Assembly: GCA_034509735.1 (NCBI GenBank) | Contig: JACGWO010000012.1 | Span: 21,667,188-21,731,187, forward strand | From: Sesamum alatum | Taxonomy: Eukaryota; Streptophyta; Magnoliopsida; Lamiales; Pedaliaceae | DNA length: 64,000 nt | Reading direction: 5' to 3' | Shown: positions 1-10,447 of the stretch, piece by piece | How positions within the stretch are numbered: the first letter of the stretch is position 1 | How the letters are laid out: each line of letters opens with the position of its first letter | The notes under the pieces: generated by a model | Told to the model about the DNA's origin: nothing | Databases searched by the model: none | Seen by the model: the letters and a program-made list of their open reading frames with translations, nothing else | Made by a program: the position numbers and the translations under genes

Positions 1-658
1 TTCTCACATGGTTAGAATTTAGTTTTTTTACGACAATACAACCATATAAAGACAACGACCGACACATGTGAATCAGATACAATCTTCCCTATCAGGTCTG
101 TTCTGCTTTCCCATTTTTGTAAACAAAAAATAAAAATAAAAATGAATTTAATCATAAGCTATGGACTTAATTTGCACTGAAACAAAGCTGCTTATATATC
201 ATGGTTGTATTAAAGAAGAATGATACTTAATTAGACTTAAGATTACTCCTAAGGTCACATAATTACTCCAAACTCACATCAACAAGTTCACATAAATCAA
301 GAACAAGTCATTAAGCTCTAAATAATTAACCAAAATAAATTTAATACACATTTTCTAATTATTGGGTCGAAAAATAAGAAACGCATATAACATCCTACAG
401 TCTTATATTTACTGAAAAAAAAATGCAGCACAATTTGAAATAAAAAATTCAATTTGCAAATCAAGCCTTAGTTTTTAATATGTTCATTTAACCCTATCAA
501 TGGTCACTACGTGTATATAATTCTATCAAATATCTCGACAAAATTCAAACTCGATGTGACATCGTTCGACCTTAATTCGAAGGCTTACGTTTGGTGATAG
601 CCTAATACACTAATTACATATGATACTAAGGATTATCTAATTCAAGAATTTAAGATTA
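1..658. other. AT-rich 3' flank of the VQ gene, no gene seen
   Basis: AT-rich sequence with short homopolymer runs. No open frame with recognisable homology and no clear transposon ends. It presumably includes the 3' UTR and downstream region of the minus-strand VQ gene that ends at 659. Confidence 0.5.
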
Positions 659-1204
659 TTAATGATGATTATCCCTAGGTGAATGGAGCGGGAACAGGGG
701 TAGGAGCTCCGGCGGGTCGGATCCTCTCGGAGTGCTTAACGGGCTCGGGTGCAAATAAAAACCCTTTCCGGCGATGGCCTTCTCTTCTTCCTCCATAGGA
801 GACCTCGGGCTCCCACGCGCCGCCACATAATCTAACGGCGAAACTGGAGAAGCCATAACCGTATTCTCTCCAGTAGAAATCCTACGGTTCCTTGCAGAAG
901 AAGGAGAATGTAATGCGGCGGCGGCGGCGCCATTGTTGTTGTTGTTGAGCTTGATCTCCAGCTTTCTGGCGGTCGGTCTTCTTTCGTGGAGCTTGAAGGC
1001 GGGCCTGCGGGGACCCATATTCTCGCAGGAGTTGGTTTTTCCGGCGAGCTTTTCACCGGCTGCGCCGGTTAGTCTTTGGACGACGGCGCGGAATGTTGAC
1101 GGGTCGGCTTGGACGAAGGTGGTGTTCGGGTCAGACCCGTTTGAGAAGGGGTAATGGGCTGTGGGTGGAAGTGAAGGGTTGGAAGAAGAAGAAGAAGAAG
1201 CCAT
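659..1204 (-). CDS. VQ motif-containing protein (VQ4/VQ13/VQ31-like), single exon
   Basis: A 181-residue intronless protein, as is usual for plant VQ genes. Residues 38-47 read FRAVVQRLTG, which fits the VQ core FxxxVQxLTG. VQ proteins bind WRKY transcription factors and several are MAP-kinase substrates in defence signalling; this is family knowledge. The N-terminus is a serine run. The C-terminal half has several SP and TP dipeptides (for example SPLDY, GSPRSP, HPSPLSTPRG) and a LPLFPLHSPRD-type tail, which points to the MPK3/6-targeted VQ4/13/31 group. The start ATG at 1204 is preceded on the minus strand by a GA-rich leader. The gene is much more GC-rich than its flanks, as expected for a functional exon. 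The family call is secure; the exact orthologue is not. Confidence 0.9.
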   Translation of the reverse strand: MASSSSSSNPSLPPTAHYPFSNGSDPNTTFVQADPSTFRAVVQRLTGAAGEKLAGKTNSCENMGPRRPAFKLHERRPTARKLEIKLNNNNNGAAAAALHSPSSARNRRISTGENTVMASPVSPLDYVAARGSPRSPMEEEEKAIAGKGFYLHPSPLSTPRGSDPPELLPLFPLHSPRDNHH

Positions 1205-1277
1205 TGCAGAAAAAGTGTGAATGAATGGAAGCTGAAAAGGGCGAGGAAAGAATGGAATATGGTGGGCTGCTTTTATG

Positions 1278-1279
<2 letters not shown>

Positions 1280-1328
<49 letters not shown>
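1280..1328 (-). repeat. (CT)n/(GA)n microsatellite in the VQ gene leader
   Basis: An uninterrupted CT tract of about 48 bp on the plus strand, read as GA on the coding strand. It starts about 75 bp upstream of the VQ start codon, so it lies in the 5' UTR or core promoter. GAGA-type tracts at this position are bound by plant BPC/GAGA-binding factors (established knowledge); that role here is inference. Confidence 0.85.
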
Positions 1329-1331
<3 letters not shown>

Positions 1332-1421
1332 TTTCTTGTTAATTTTTTCATAATTCTTGAATTTTATGTGATTTTTATTAGGGATATTAATTGAGGGGTG
1401 TTTGATAAGATTAATTAAAAT

Positions 1422-1685
1422 GTCGATGAGGCCTAGTTTAGTTGGCAAAGTTGAGACTCCATGATCCTAAAGGTCATGGTTTCGAACCTTGCGTGGGTTA
1501 ATGTTGTTTCTACTATATATTAGGTATGAATTGTTGTTGTAATAGTTATGATATTCTTGATATGATTCTTGAAATTATTTCAGTTCAGTATTGATAGCCG
1601 ACAGGACTGAATGAATGTAATCACTTTACTTTCTATTAATAAAATTCATTGCTTCCAATTCAAAAAAAAAAAAAAAAAAAAGAAA
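1422..1685 (+). mobile_element. tRNA-derived SINE, complete, with 18-bp target-site duplication
   Basis: The head resembles a tRNA pol III promoter: an A-box-like tagtttagttgg near 1434 and a B-box-like gtttcgaacc near 1480. The body ends in a poly(A) run around 1662-1680. The element is flanked by a perfect 18-bp direct repeat, gataagattaattaaaat, at 1404-1421 and 1686-1703, which is the signature of target-primed retrotransposition. It sits about 220 bp upstream of the VQ start codon, so it belongs to that gene's promoter region. Two other copies with the same head or tail occur at 4244-4520 and 4859-5466. Confidence 0.88.
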
Positions 1686-2414
1686 GATAAGATTAATTAA
1701 AATATCTTATAATTTCATATATTTTAGAAGATGTATTTGGAGTTTATACGATATTAAATTTTATTTTAAAAATAAATTTGTAAGTGTGTGGATAAAATAA
1801 AATTATAAAATTTATAAGATGTCGATAATTAAAATCTTTTAATTAATATGATCAAAATCAAAAAATTTATTAAAATTTTAAAAGTAGGTTAATTAAGAAC
1901 TCCTTTCTTTTCCTAAAAGAGCTTAAATATATATAAGCTCCTACCACCTTATTTTATAATCATATACGTGCTTTATAAAACACTTTTCAACATCTTATAA
2001 GATGTTGTGAAAAGTTTGTAATAAGCTCACCAGAACATCCTCTTAATAAAAACTTGATTGTTCAACCAGATTATATATGAACGGAGCCTAATTAACTACG
2101 AAGTTCCACATTAACAAATTTTTTGACCTCGTTCGGCTAATCCCATATTAAAAGAGTATTTTAAATCCTCGAATTCCTAATTATATTATAATTTTATGGT
2201 ATTGTAATAAATTTTAAATTACCTTGACATGAAAAAATCTTTTATTAAATTTAAATTCTTCCATTCAAATGTAACATAAATGAATTTGTGAGTGGAATTT
2301 GAATCTTTTGTGAGGATGGTCTGCACAAGCACGAATTTATATTATCTTAGACGAAATTTATAGTTGTAATATAGTCGTACAGATAGTTATTATATTACAA
2401 AAAAAAAAAAAAAA

Positions 2415-2672
2415 GGCAAGCAACCCTCTTGTAATATTATAAATGTACAAATTACTCTCTTATGAAAAATAAAATAGTAATTTATTTTTGTGTTTTTTAA
2501 AATGAATCAATTTATTTTTTTGTATTTTTTAAAATGGAGCAATTTACCCCCCTATATAGGGGATTAAATTGCTCCATTCTAAAAAACACAGAATGGTAAA
2601 TTGCTATTTTTTTTATAGGGAGATAATTTGCTCATTTACAATATCACAATAAGGTAAATTGCATTAAACCAC
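2415..2672. mobile_element. MITE-like inverted repeat
   Basis: Inverted-repeat element with the wording seen in other MITEs here (aaattac, gcaatttacc) and a central palindrome, ggagcaatttacccccc facing ggggattaaattgctcc, at about 2536-2578. A partial relative lies at about 46770-46900 and a complete one with a target-site duplication at 30291-30533. The ends are approximate and no target-site duplication was recognised. Confidence 0.6.
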
Positions 2673-4231
2673 TATATTACAATTATATTATTTTGAATCT
2701 AGTAGAAATATTGGATAAAAATTTTTATTTTTCTTTTTTCTTCATTTAAGAAAGATTAGTAATGGTTCTCTAAGTTTCGGTCAAGATCCCTCGACATCAT
2801 AACTAACAAGGTTGTAAGTGTACGATGATTAATAATAGACTATTAATTTGTCGAACATTTGTTAAAGGTTTCTATTATAAGTACATTAAGACGACAAGTA
2901 CATATATTAATCATTAATGTAATTTTTTATAGAAGAAATTCTAAAAAACAAACACTAATAAACAAAAAAAAAAAGTAAAAAGACAAGGGCAATATAATCC
3001 CCTAACATGGAGGTAATGAACTTTTTTTTTTTTTTTTTTTCTGAAAATTGAGGTCATCATCATAGCCCAGATGCAAAGTAATCCAAAGTCATTAGCCAAT
3101 GTCTAAATTAATTTTAATATAAGAGGGTGTTTGGCCAAATTCATTTAAAACATCTTATAAACTCATAAATCTTATATGATGTAATTTTGTTGGCTAACAT
3201 CAGCATTTTTCTTTAGAATTCTAATAAAAGGGGATTATGTGTAAACGGTGAATTTTCAGAAGGGATGTAAGTGTAATTTTGAAATTAAAGTATAATTTCG
3301 TATTTTCAGAAAAATTCAAGTGAATTAACTCTATTAAATTTTACTCATTCAATACTCATACATACACATATTCAAATCGTTTAAATTTGAATATTAGCTA
3401 TCATAATGAGTTTAAATTTAAGTATTATCCACCCGTTGACAGAAGTACGTCAGAACTAGGGTTGGGTGGAAAAGAGAAAGAGGTAAAAAAAATGGTTTTG
3501 AGTAGGGCTGGGGGGAATAATGCGCCTACTTGTTATCTTTTTGGTGCAGAGTTAGAGATTGCGTGGGGGAAATGAAGTTTGACATTTACTCTGCTGCCGT
3601 CTGCTGCTCAATCTCTTTTTCTTTCACTTCCATTTCTTGCCTTCTGTTGGTTATTCAACTCATGTTGTTCATGTTTTCTCTTCTTATTATTTGAAATATT
3701 ATAAATATTCTTAAATATTTGATAAAACTAACGTAATTATTGGATGGAGCCTAGAATTATCAATATTGCCCTTATTGGATTATTCTCTTTTTTTAAAATT
3801 TATAGAAAAATCAAATGAGGTGAATTAAAAAATTGTACAAAGAAATTCATTGGGTCCATAATTTTTTTTTAAAAAATACGTAAAATTATAATTATAATCC
3901 ACAATAGGATTTTGGTTAGTTTACCACAAAAAGTGGATGGAAACCTAACGGTTAGGATGGTGTAAATGTAATTATTCCTTAATTGTTGAACACCGTTAAT
4001 ATAAGGGGGTATTGAAATTGCATTTATCCCTTTAAAATTATATCAAATTTTAGGGGAGTTTGTTGTAATTTACTCTCTTTTTTCTAATTTTGATTTAAAA
4101 AATTAACCTCATTTCCACTCTTTCTTTTTCCCCCCAAAAAAGAAAAAAAAAATGTACGCAATTTCTAATTTTCGGTATTTTCATGTAAGGATATTTTAAT
4201 TAATTTTCTACGGTTAGGATGGTAACTACGT
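2673..4231. other. Gene-free AT-rich interval
   Basis: No supported coding sequence. A 62-codon open frame around 3387-3575 has no recognisable homology. Fragments resembling MITE ends occur near 3880-4080. No tRNA or other structured RNA was recognised. Confidence 0.45.
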
Positions 4232-4243
4232 GTGGATGAAGAG

Positions 4244-4520
4244 GGTTTTTGTTTTTTAGGTGAAAGCGATGAATATTATTTATTGAACTAAATTGATTAC
4301 AATCGGTCCTGTCAACTATCAATCTCTATTAAAGACAATTACAACAATCATACATTGATTAATAATACAATATAACATAAATTAACTCTAAACAACCCTT
4401 ACTATTACAGTATACAAACAATCCTACTATACAATAATTATCACGCATTGTTAGGCTTCTAATCCATGACGTTTAAGGTCACAGAACCACAACTTTAACC
4501 GTTAGATCAAGAGATCATTA
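4244..4520 (-). mobile_element. tRNA-derived SINE, minus strand, with 12-bp target-site duplication
   Basis: Read on the minus strand, a degenerate tRNA-like head near 4520 is followed by a body and an A-rich tail at 4244. The 3' part (gacagg then catcgctt or cattgctt) matches the tail of the SINE at 1422-1685, so it is the same family. The direct repeat gtggatgaagag at 4232-4243 and 4521-4532 flanks the copy. Its pol III boxes are more decayed than those of the 1.4 kb copy, so it is probably older. Confidence 0.8.
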
Positions 4521-4858
4521 GTGGATGAAGAGTATTGAGAATATGATATGAATTTCTATTTATTATTTATTATCAATTAAAAAAATTATCTTTCTTTCAG
4601 CATGTTCAGAAATTATAAGTAAAGAAATAATTATTTTTTCTCAAATCAAAATTTGGGTTCTGATTTACCCAATTTGATCATCAAAACCCATTATTGACGC
4701 AAATTTTATTGCGCTAAATGCCAAATATTATTACATTTATCATATAATTGATCGAACTGTATTGATAATTCATCTTCTCCGACACCCTCCCCAAAATCTC
4801 TTAACTTCAAATTCCTTTTTCCAAAACCAACCCAATATCTTCAAACAAAAGATTTCTG

Positions 4859-5466
4859 GTCAATGAGATCTAGTTTAGTTGGCGAAGCTGAAGCCTATGA
4901 TCAAGAGGTCGAATCCCACCACTATATGAGTTTTCGTCTACTTACTAGTTGTTATTGCTGTTGTTGGTCTACTGTAAGGGAAAACTGCATTTTACGTCAC
5001 ATAACTTACATTGTTTGTGATTTTGGTCCCATTAATTTTTTACGTATCAATTTTAATCCCATAAATCCATAAACGTTGCAATTTTAGTCCCATTGACGAA
5101 ATCCTTTAAAATTTTAACGGAAGGAGCACATGCATGAGACTAAAATGCAACGTTTTGTGAACTTATGGGACTAAAATTACAACGTTTCATTAGATGTGAC
5201 TTATAGACTTAACGGAGCACGTGCTCCTTCCGTCAAAATTGTAACGAATTTTGTCAATGAGACTAAAATTGCGACGTCAAAAATTAATGGAACCAAATTG
5301 CAAACGGTATAAGTTATGGGATGTAAAATATAATTTTTCCTCTACTGTAATGGTAGTTAATACTTAAATATACATATTTGATATCGATAATTGACGTATA
5401 TTGATTATCAATTGAATTTCATAATATAGTTGTAATCAATTTATTCAAAAAAACAAAAAAAAAAAA
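4859..5466 (+). mobile_element. tRNA-derived SINE split by a MITE
   Basis: The head (gtcaatgagatctag) matches the start of the SINE at 1422 (gtcgatgaggcctag). It has an A-box tagtttagttgg and a B-box ggtcgaatccc. The tail resumes after a 363-bp insert (4978-5340) and ends in a poly(A)-like run at 5452-5466. A short acaaaaga repeat at 4845-4852 and 5468-5475 may be the remains of the SINE target-site duplication. A 69-codon open frame across the head is not a gene. Confidence 0.8.
4978..5340. mobile_element. Mutator-type MITE inserted in a SINE, 10-bp TSD
   Basis: Terminal inverted repeats: the left end starts gggaaaactgcattttacg and the right end, reverse complemented, starts ggaaaaattatattttac; the similarity continues inward through ttggtcccattaa. 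Both sides are flanked by tctactgtaa (4968-4977 and 5341-5350), a perfect 10-bp duplication. Nine to ten bp is typical of Mutator-like elements. There is no coding capacity. The insertion interrupts the SINE, so it is younger than the SINE. Confidence 0.85.
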
Positions 5467-6051
5467 GACAAAAGACCATGGGTAGGCTTTCGCTCTTGTG
5501 AAGATTTTCTATCACATTTTGGTGTTACATATTGATGATATATCAATGCGTAATTGATATGCATCCCGCTTTTAATTTATGATTTTAATAATTCTTTAAA
5601 TTTCAAAAGAGATACGTATCAATAAACACATTATCATAAGACCAATGTAAGACACCGAACCAAGACATAGAAAAAAGAGAATATTAACAACCCAAAATTA
5701 AGTGATAATATTAAAATCATCCTAATTCTATGTAGTAACGATAAGTATTTTTCTTTTGCCACTGTAACGCGATCTTCATAATTTTAATAGTGACAATATT
5801 TAAGCAAACGTTGTCACTAGAAATAATCAATAAAGAAAAAATTATGATTAGGGATACATATATAATGACAATAAATATAATTATCATTATATTACTCAAT
5901 TGTCGTTATAGATGTGTCACTAATTATTTACAGTTGTAATTTAATGGACAATTTCCGCTACTAACAATTATGTTTTAACAAGATCAAAATTATTCTCACA
6001 TAAAATATACTTTCAGTAACAATTTTCAAATCATCACTAATATTATTTTCT
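5467..6051. other. Gene-free AT-rich interval
   Basis: No coding sequence, RNA gene or clear transposon end was recognised between the split SINE and the next MITE. Confidence 0.4.
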
Positions 6052-6479
6052 GGGGTAAATTACAGTTACTTCCCCTGAGGTTTTGCATAATTACAAATAC
6101 CTCCTCATTGTTTGAAAAATTATAAATGCCCCCTGAGGTTTGTAACCATCCAACAAATAACTCATTTCCATCTATTTTTATGAATGAACGGATCAAAATG
6201 CCCTTATCCACTAAATTATTTTTTATTTAATTTTAAAAGAAAATTTGGATCATAATGCACAGGGAGATGATTCTTAAGTCTTTTACACAGGGGAGCAATA
6301 ATGTCATTTGTCTCGGCTGATTTTTCTACAATTTTAATAAACAATTCAAGGGTAAAATGATCAATTTCAGACATTTGATTAAAACTTACAAACCTCAAGT
6401 GAGTATTTATAATTTTTCAAACAACGAATAATATTTATATTTATGCCGAATCTTAGGGGAGGTGGCCGTAATTTATCGT
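6052..6479. mobile_element. MITE family A copy 1
   Basis: About 430-bp inverted-repeat element. It starts ggggtaaattacag and ends in the complementary wording. Family-typical phrases are present: cctgaggttt, acaaatac, gcccttat, gatttttctac, tttaataaa, ggtcaatttcag. Four further copies at 7608, 45814, 47571 and 49874 share these blocks in the same order. Three of those have 9-10 bp target-site duplications, so the family is Mutator-like. No clear duplication was seen for this copy. Short open frames inside are not genes. Confidence 0.75.
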
Positions 6480-7607
6480 ATCTTTTTCCAATATGATAGA
6501 ATATATTCCCAATCTTTTGTCAATAGTCAAAAGTTGCACATAAGATGTGATGAAACAAGTTAGAAGTCTTTGAAAAGCATGGAACAAACACTTCAATCAT
6601 TCAAGTTTTTGTAGTGGACGACACTAACAATTATGGCATTCGAGACTAGACTAGGTTTCCATGTTTTTTCCTAAAGTATAATTAACTAACCCCACTAAAC
6701 ATGTTTATGTTCCCTAACCAACCATTTAATATAAGTTAATTAAATTCAAGACCAAGATTAAGGATTCCATGTTCATGACTTTCTAACGAATTTCTGAATA
6801 AGAAAATGTGTGATGAGTGTTGTCTTTACTCCAAACTCACTAAATTGTGTTTGTTTAGTGGACTCTAAGTCAGCTACTTTGACTTACTTTTTGTATATAA
6901 TTAATTTTTGCTGTACGCGGTTTTCGCGAGCATATAAAAAAAAAAACTGTGTGAGATGAAAAAAAAAAAAAATTATAAAGGAATAAGAAAAAAAAGTTAG
7001 TAAGGAGAAAGAAAAGTTAGTAAGGAGAAAAAAAATATGGAGTAATGTGAAAGAAACGTGGAGTAGTGGGTTGAGAGAAAAAAATAATAAAATTACTTTT
7101 CTGACCAATAACTTTTTTAAGGAAAAAAAAGATTTGAAGGGTAAATTTGGGCATTTAAAAGTTGGTACGCTAAAAGGTTTGCTTTTATAATAGTATAGAT
7201 ACATAAATCATAATTGACAAAAAATAGAAGGGAATTTTTATAATGATATTGACGTTTTCTGTGGAGTGTATGTGTAATTTTGTCAAAAATAGAAATGATT
7301 TGTGTAAATAATATTGACATTTTTAAGGGTGTATGTATAATTTTTCTAAAGATAGAAATGATTTGTATAAATAGTCCATGGTCGGTAGGTATATATGTAA
7401 CTATTTCTAGTATTAATTAATATTGTTATTAATCCTTAGATTTTCTATAATGATTTCCAAGTGCTTTTTTGCAATTTGTATCTAATAGTGTATATTTTCA
7501 ATCTTGTATATTTTCACTATTTTTTCATGCTAAAAATGGAAATATATTTAATAGTCCATGTTAAATGCGCATACACTTTACTAGTGCTTGTACACCTTAT
7601 AAATAAA
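6480..7607. other. Gene-free AT-rich interval
   Basis: Homopolymer-rich sequence with a direct repeat of agttagtaaggagaaa around 6996-7032. The open frames here are low-complexity Phe/Leu-rich translations and are not credible genes. Confidence 0.4.
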
Positions 7608-8009
7608 AGGGTAAATTACAAATGCCTCTCATGAAATTTGACATAATTATAAATACCCCTGAGGTCTGTAACCACTAATCGTCTAACAAATAATCCATTT
7701 CATCCATTTTATGGGTGAACTAACCAAAATACTCTTATGTACTGAATTATTTTTTATTTAATTTAATAAAAAGTTGAACTACAATGCGCAAGGAGAGGTT
7801 TTTTAAATTTTTTACAAAGAGGAGCAATAATGCAATTTGCCTAGGCTGATTTTTCTATAATTTTAATAAAAAAATTCAAGGGCAAAATGGTCAATTTCAG
7901 GCCTTTGGTTAAAAATTACAAATCTCATAGAGGTATTTGTAATTTTTCAAACAATATGGGAGTATTTATAATTATGCCAAACTTTAGAGGATTTGGCTAT
8001 AATTTAACC
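7608..8009. mobile_element. MITE family A copy 2, 10-bp TSD
   Basis: Same family as 6052-6479. It begins agggtaaattac and ends ataatttaacc. It is flanked by a perfect tataaataaa at 7598-7607 and 8010-8019, a 10-bp duplication consistent with Mutator-superfamily transposition. About 402 bp, no coding capacity. A further family fragment lies at about 8281-8410. Confidence 0.85.
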
Positions 8010-8862
8010 TATAAATAAATTATAAGGGGTGGAAAGTAATTTTTTTTTCTTTTACTTAATTAAAGGATATATTCCTCCATCAATTGAATTACATTGTTTT
8101 AGTCTAAGTAGGTATTTGAACATTTTAATAGCAGATGAGAGTAATTGATACCGAACCCACAGTACAAGGAGATATTCTAATGAATTTTACCCATAAAACA
8201 TTACAAAATATATACATGGGAAACAAGTATATCAAATTCACACTATATTTACATATGTTACATATATTTACATGTATACCCCTCGACAGCCCATTATACG
8301 GGGATATTTATTAGCCGGCTGTTAATCTTAAAAGATATTTATAAATTTTCAAATAACAAGGAGTATTTATAATTATGACAAACCTCATAAAACCCGTTGA
8401 AATTTATCCAAAAATAAATCTCACAATTTTTCCGCATCCTGTTTTCAAGGAAAATAAGAGTATAAACAGTCTCGTGCTTTAGCTCATTATAAATAACGCA
8501 TAGAATTTTTATCTAGATCAGATTTGGTTGATCTAGAGTAATTTACTCCCCATGAACTTTAAACTAATTGCATTGTACACTTACCTTTGATTCATTTAAA
8601 TATGGTCAAACCTAATTTAAACTAAAGTTATTCTGACTAACAAGGGGGAAAAAAATAAACATGAGGGATATAATTTCACTTTTGGTACCTTAGGTATACC
8701 CTTATTTCACCTTTGATATCCCCTGTTTCCAAGTTAATCAAAGTTGAAACCCAATGTTTGCATTTTTCATCGAGTTGAGTACCAGCCGTTAGTTGACTGT
8801 CAGACTTAACGGTCAACCTCATTTTGGAGGGAAAATTGGCGGTTCCAAGCCTATTTAAGGAC

Positions 8863-9346
8863 ATGTTTGCTACCATTTCATACACCACAAAAACTAGAGT
8901 TGAAATAGGAAAATTGAAAAAATTTTGGCAAAAAACGAGAGGGATGAGGAGAAATCAGTTTCAATCTTACTCAAATACGAGTGCGGGTTCGTCTGATAAG
9001 AACATTTATGTGGAAAAAATGTATTGTGAGTGTGGAATTGAGCTACTATTGAAGGCTTCTTGGACCAAAATAAATCCAGGAATAAGGTTTTGGGCATGTC
9101 CTAATTACGGGATAAATTTATTTTTTTATTCTTATTTATTTTGTGCTTTTTTATTATTTACCATTAATTCTTGCTTTTATTTTTTCAGTCATAGAAAAGA
9201 AAATATGTGGAATTTTTAGATGGTTTGATCTGAAAATGTGCCCAAGATTGAAGCAAGTCATTCCTAATTTGTTCAGAAAAATCAATCATCTTGAAGACGA
9301 AATAAATGATGGGCAAAGCCAAGGACAAAAGCTCAAGTTGAATTGA
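8863..9346 (+). pseudogene. GRF-type zinc-finger fragment, left arm
   Basis: First exon about 8863-9113. It encodes a basic stretch (KLKKFWQKTRGMRRNQFQ) and then a GRF zinc finger, CECGIEL...SWT...NPGIRFWACPNYG. A second exon about 9190-9346 continues RWFDLKMCPRLKQVIPNLF and a coiled tail, as in plant GRF-finger proteins. GRF fingers bind single-stranded DNA in nucleases and helicases; plant proteins of this size are mostly uncharacterised. The splice donor at about 9114 reads GA where the right arm has GT, so this copy probably cannot splice normally. It lies inside a transposon, so a host function is doubtful. Confidence 0.65.
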
Positions 9347-9599
9347 ACAATTGGACGAATTCAAGATATATCTCTTTCTCTTATTTCACATGAAATTCTA
9401 ACTTGCACATATCTTAAACTGCTTATGAAAATGGAAATAAAATGTCGAATATATAAGCACTAATTATATGTGTGAAATCGAGATAGTGAGTACAAAATAT
9501 ATATAATTAGAGAGAAGCTCGCTAAACCTTTTTATTTTATTGATCGATTAATTTATTTTATTGAATTTCTTCATTCAACTTCCACATTTTTGTCCTTAG

Positions 9600-10038
9600 C
9601 TTTGCCCTCATTTATTTCGTTTTAAATATGATTGATTTTTCTCAACAAATCAGCAATGATTTGCTTCGATCTTAGACACATTTTCGGATCAAACCATCTA
9701 AAAACTCCACAATATTCCCTTTTCTGTGTTCGAAAAAATAAAAGCAAGAATTAATGATAAATAATAAGAAATACAAAATAAATAAGAATAAAATATAAAT
9801 TTACCCCGTAATTAGGGCATGCCCCGAATTTATTTTGATCCAAAAAAGTCTTCAATGATAGTTCAATTCCACACTCACAATACATTTTTTCACCATAAAT
9901 ATTCTTATTAGACGTACTTGCACTCGTATTTGAGTGAGATTGAAATTGATTTCTCCTTATCCCTCTCGTTTTTTGCCAAAATTTTCTCAATTTTACTATT
10001 TCAACTCTAATTTTTGTGGTGTATGAAAAAGTAGCCAA
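9600..10038 (-). pseudogene. GRF-type zinc-finger fragment, right arm
   Basis: Inverted copy of the left-arm fragment. The first exon (10038 down to about 9803) keeps the basic stretch and CECGIELSLK, but the segment that should hold the second half of the finger is shortened: the NPGxRF part is missing and only FGACPNYG remains. The donor after PNYG is an intact ggtaaat. A second-exon remnant, about 9740-9600, contains a TAA within the coiled tail. Both arms are therefore damaged, at different positions. Confidence 0.6.
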
Positions 10039-10447
10039 ACTTGTCCTTAAATAAGCTTGGAACCGCCAATTTTCCCTCCAAAATGAGGTTGAACGTTAAT
10101 TCTGACGATCAACTAACGATTGATACTCAACTCGATGAAAAATGCAAACATTGAGTATCAACTCTGATGACTTGGAAACAGAGGATATCAAAAGTAAAAT
10201 AAGAGTATATCTGGGGTACCAAAAGTAAAATTATCCCACAAGCATAACATACAAATCTAGAACCCCAAAACACAAATATATAGCGTGGTAGTCACAAAAT
10301 ATACACAAATTAATTTACAAATTCACAAAAGGCAAAAATACAAACGACCATGCAAGTTCAACATCGTGATCAAAAACTAAGTGACTACCCGCAAGCTACA
10401 AGACATTGTTTATGGCACTGATGAGGCTTTAATCCCAAAAGAAGTTT

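Larger units (their letters stand above)
8665..10237. mobile_element. Large foldback element with two GRF zinc-finger arms
   Basis: The two halves are inverted copies. The left end reads gggatataatttcactttt and the right end, reverse complemented, gggataattttacttttgg, followed on both by ggtacc and gtatac. Similarity runs inward through each arm (about 8665-9360 and 9600-10237) around a spacer of roughly 240 bp. Each arm contains the same GRF zinc-finger coding fragment with the same intron position. No transposase is present, so it is non-autonomous. The short terminal repeats with long gene-derived arms suggest a Pack-MULE-like capture followed by inverted duplication. No convincing target-site duplication was found. 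Confidence 0.75.

Noticed and set aside
832..1448. Open frames overlapping and upstream of the VQ gene on both strands
   Set aside because: They are other-frame shadows of the VQ exon or translations of the GA microsatellite.
4863..5072. Possible tRNA gene from the A-box and B-box wording
   Set aside because: It cannot fold as a full tRNA and is the head of a SINE with a poly(A) tail; the same applies at 1430-1500.
5717..7320. Several 60-106 codon minus-strand frames
   Set aside because: They are low-complexity Ile/Phe/Leu/Lys translations of AT-rich DNA or lie inside MITE copies; none has a protein-like motif.
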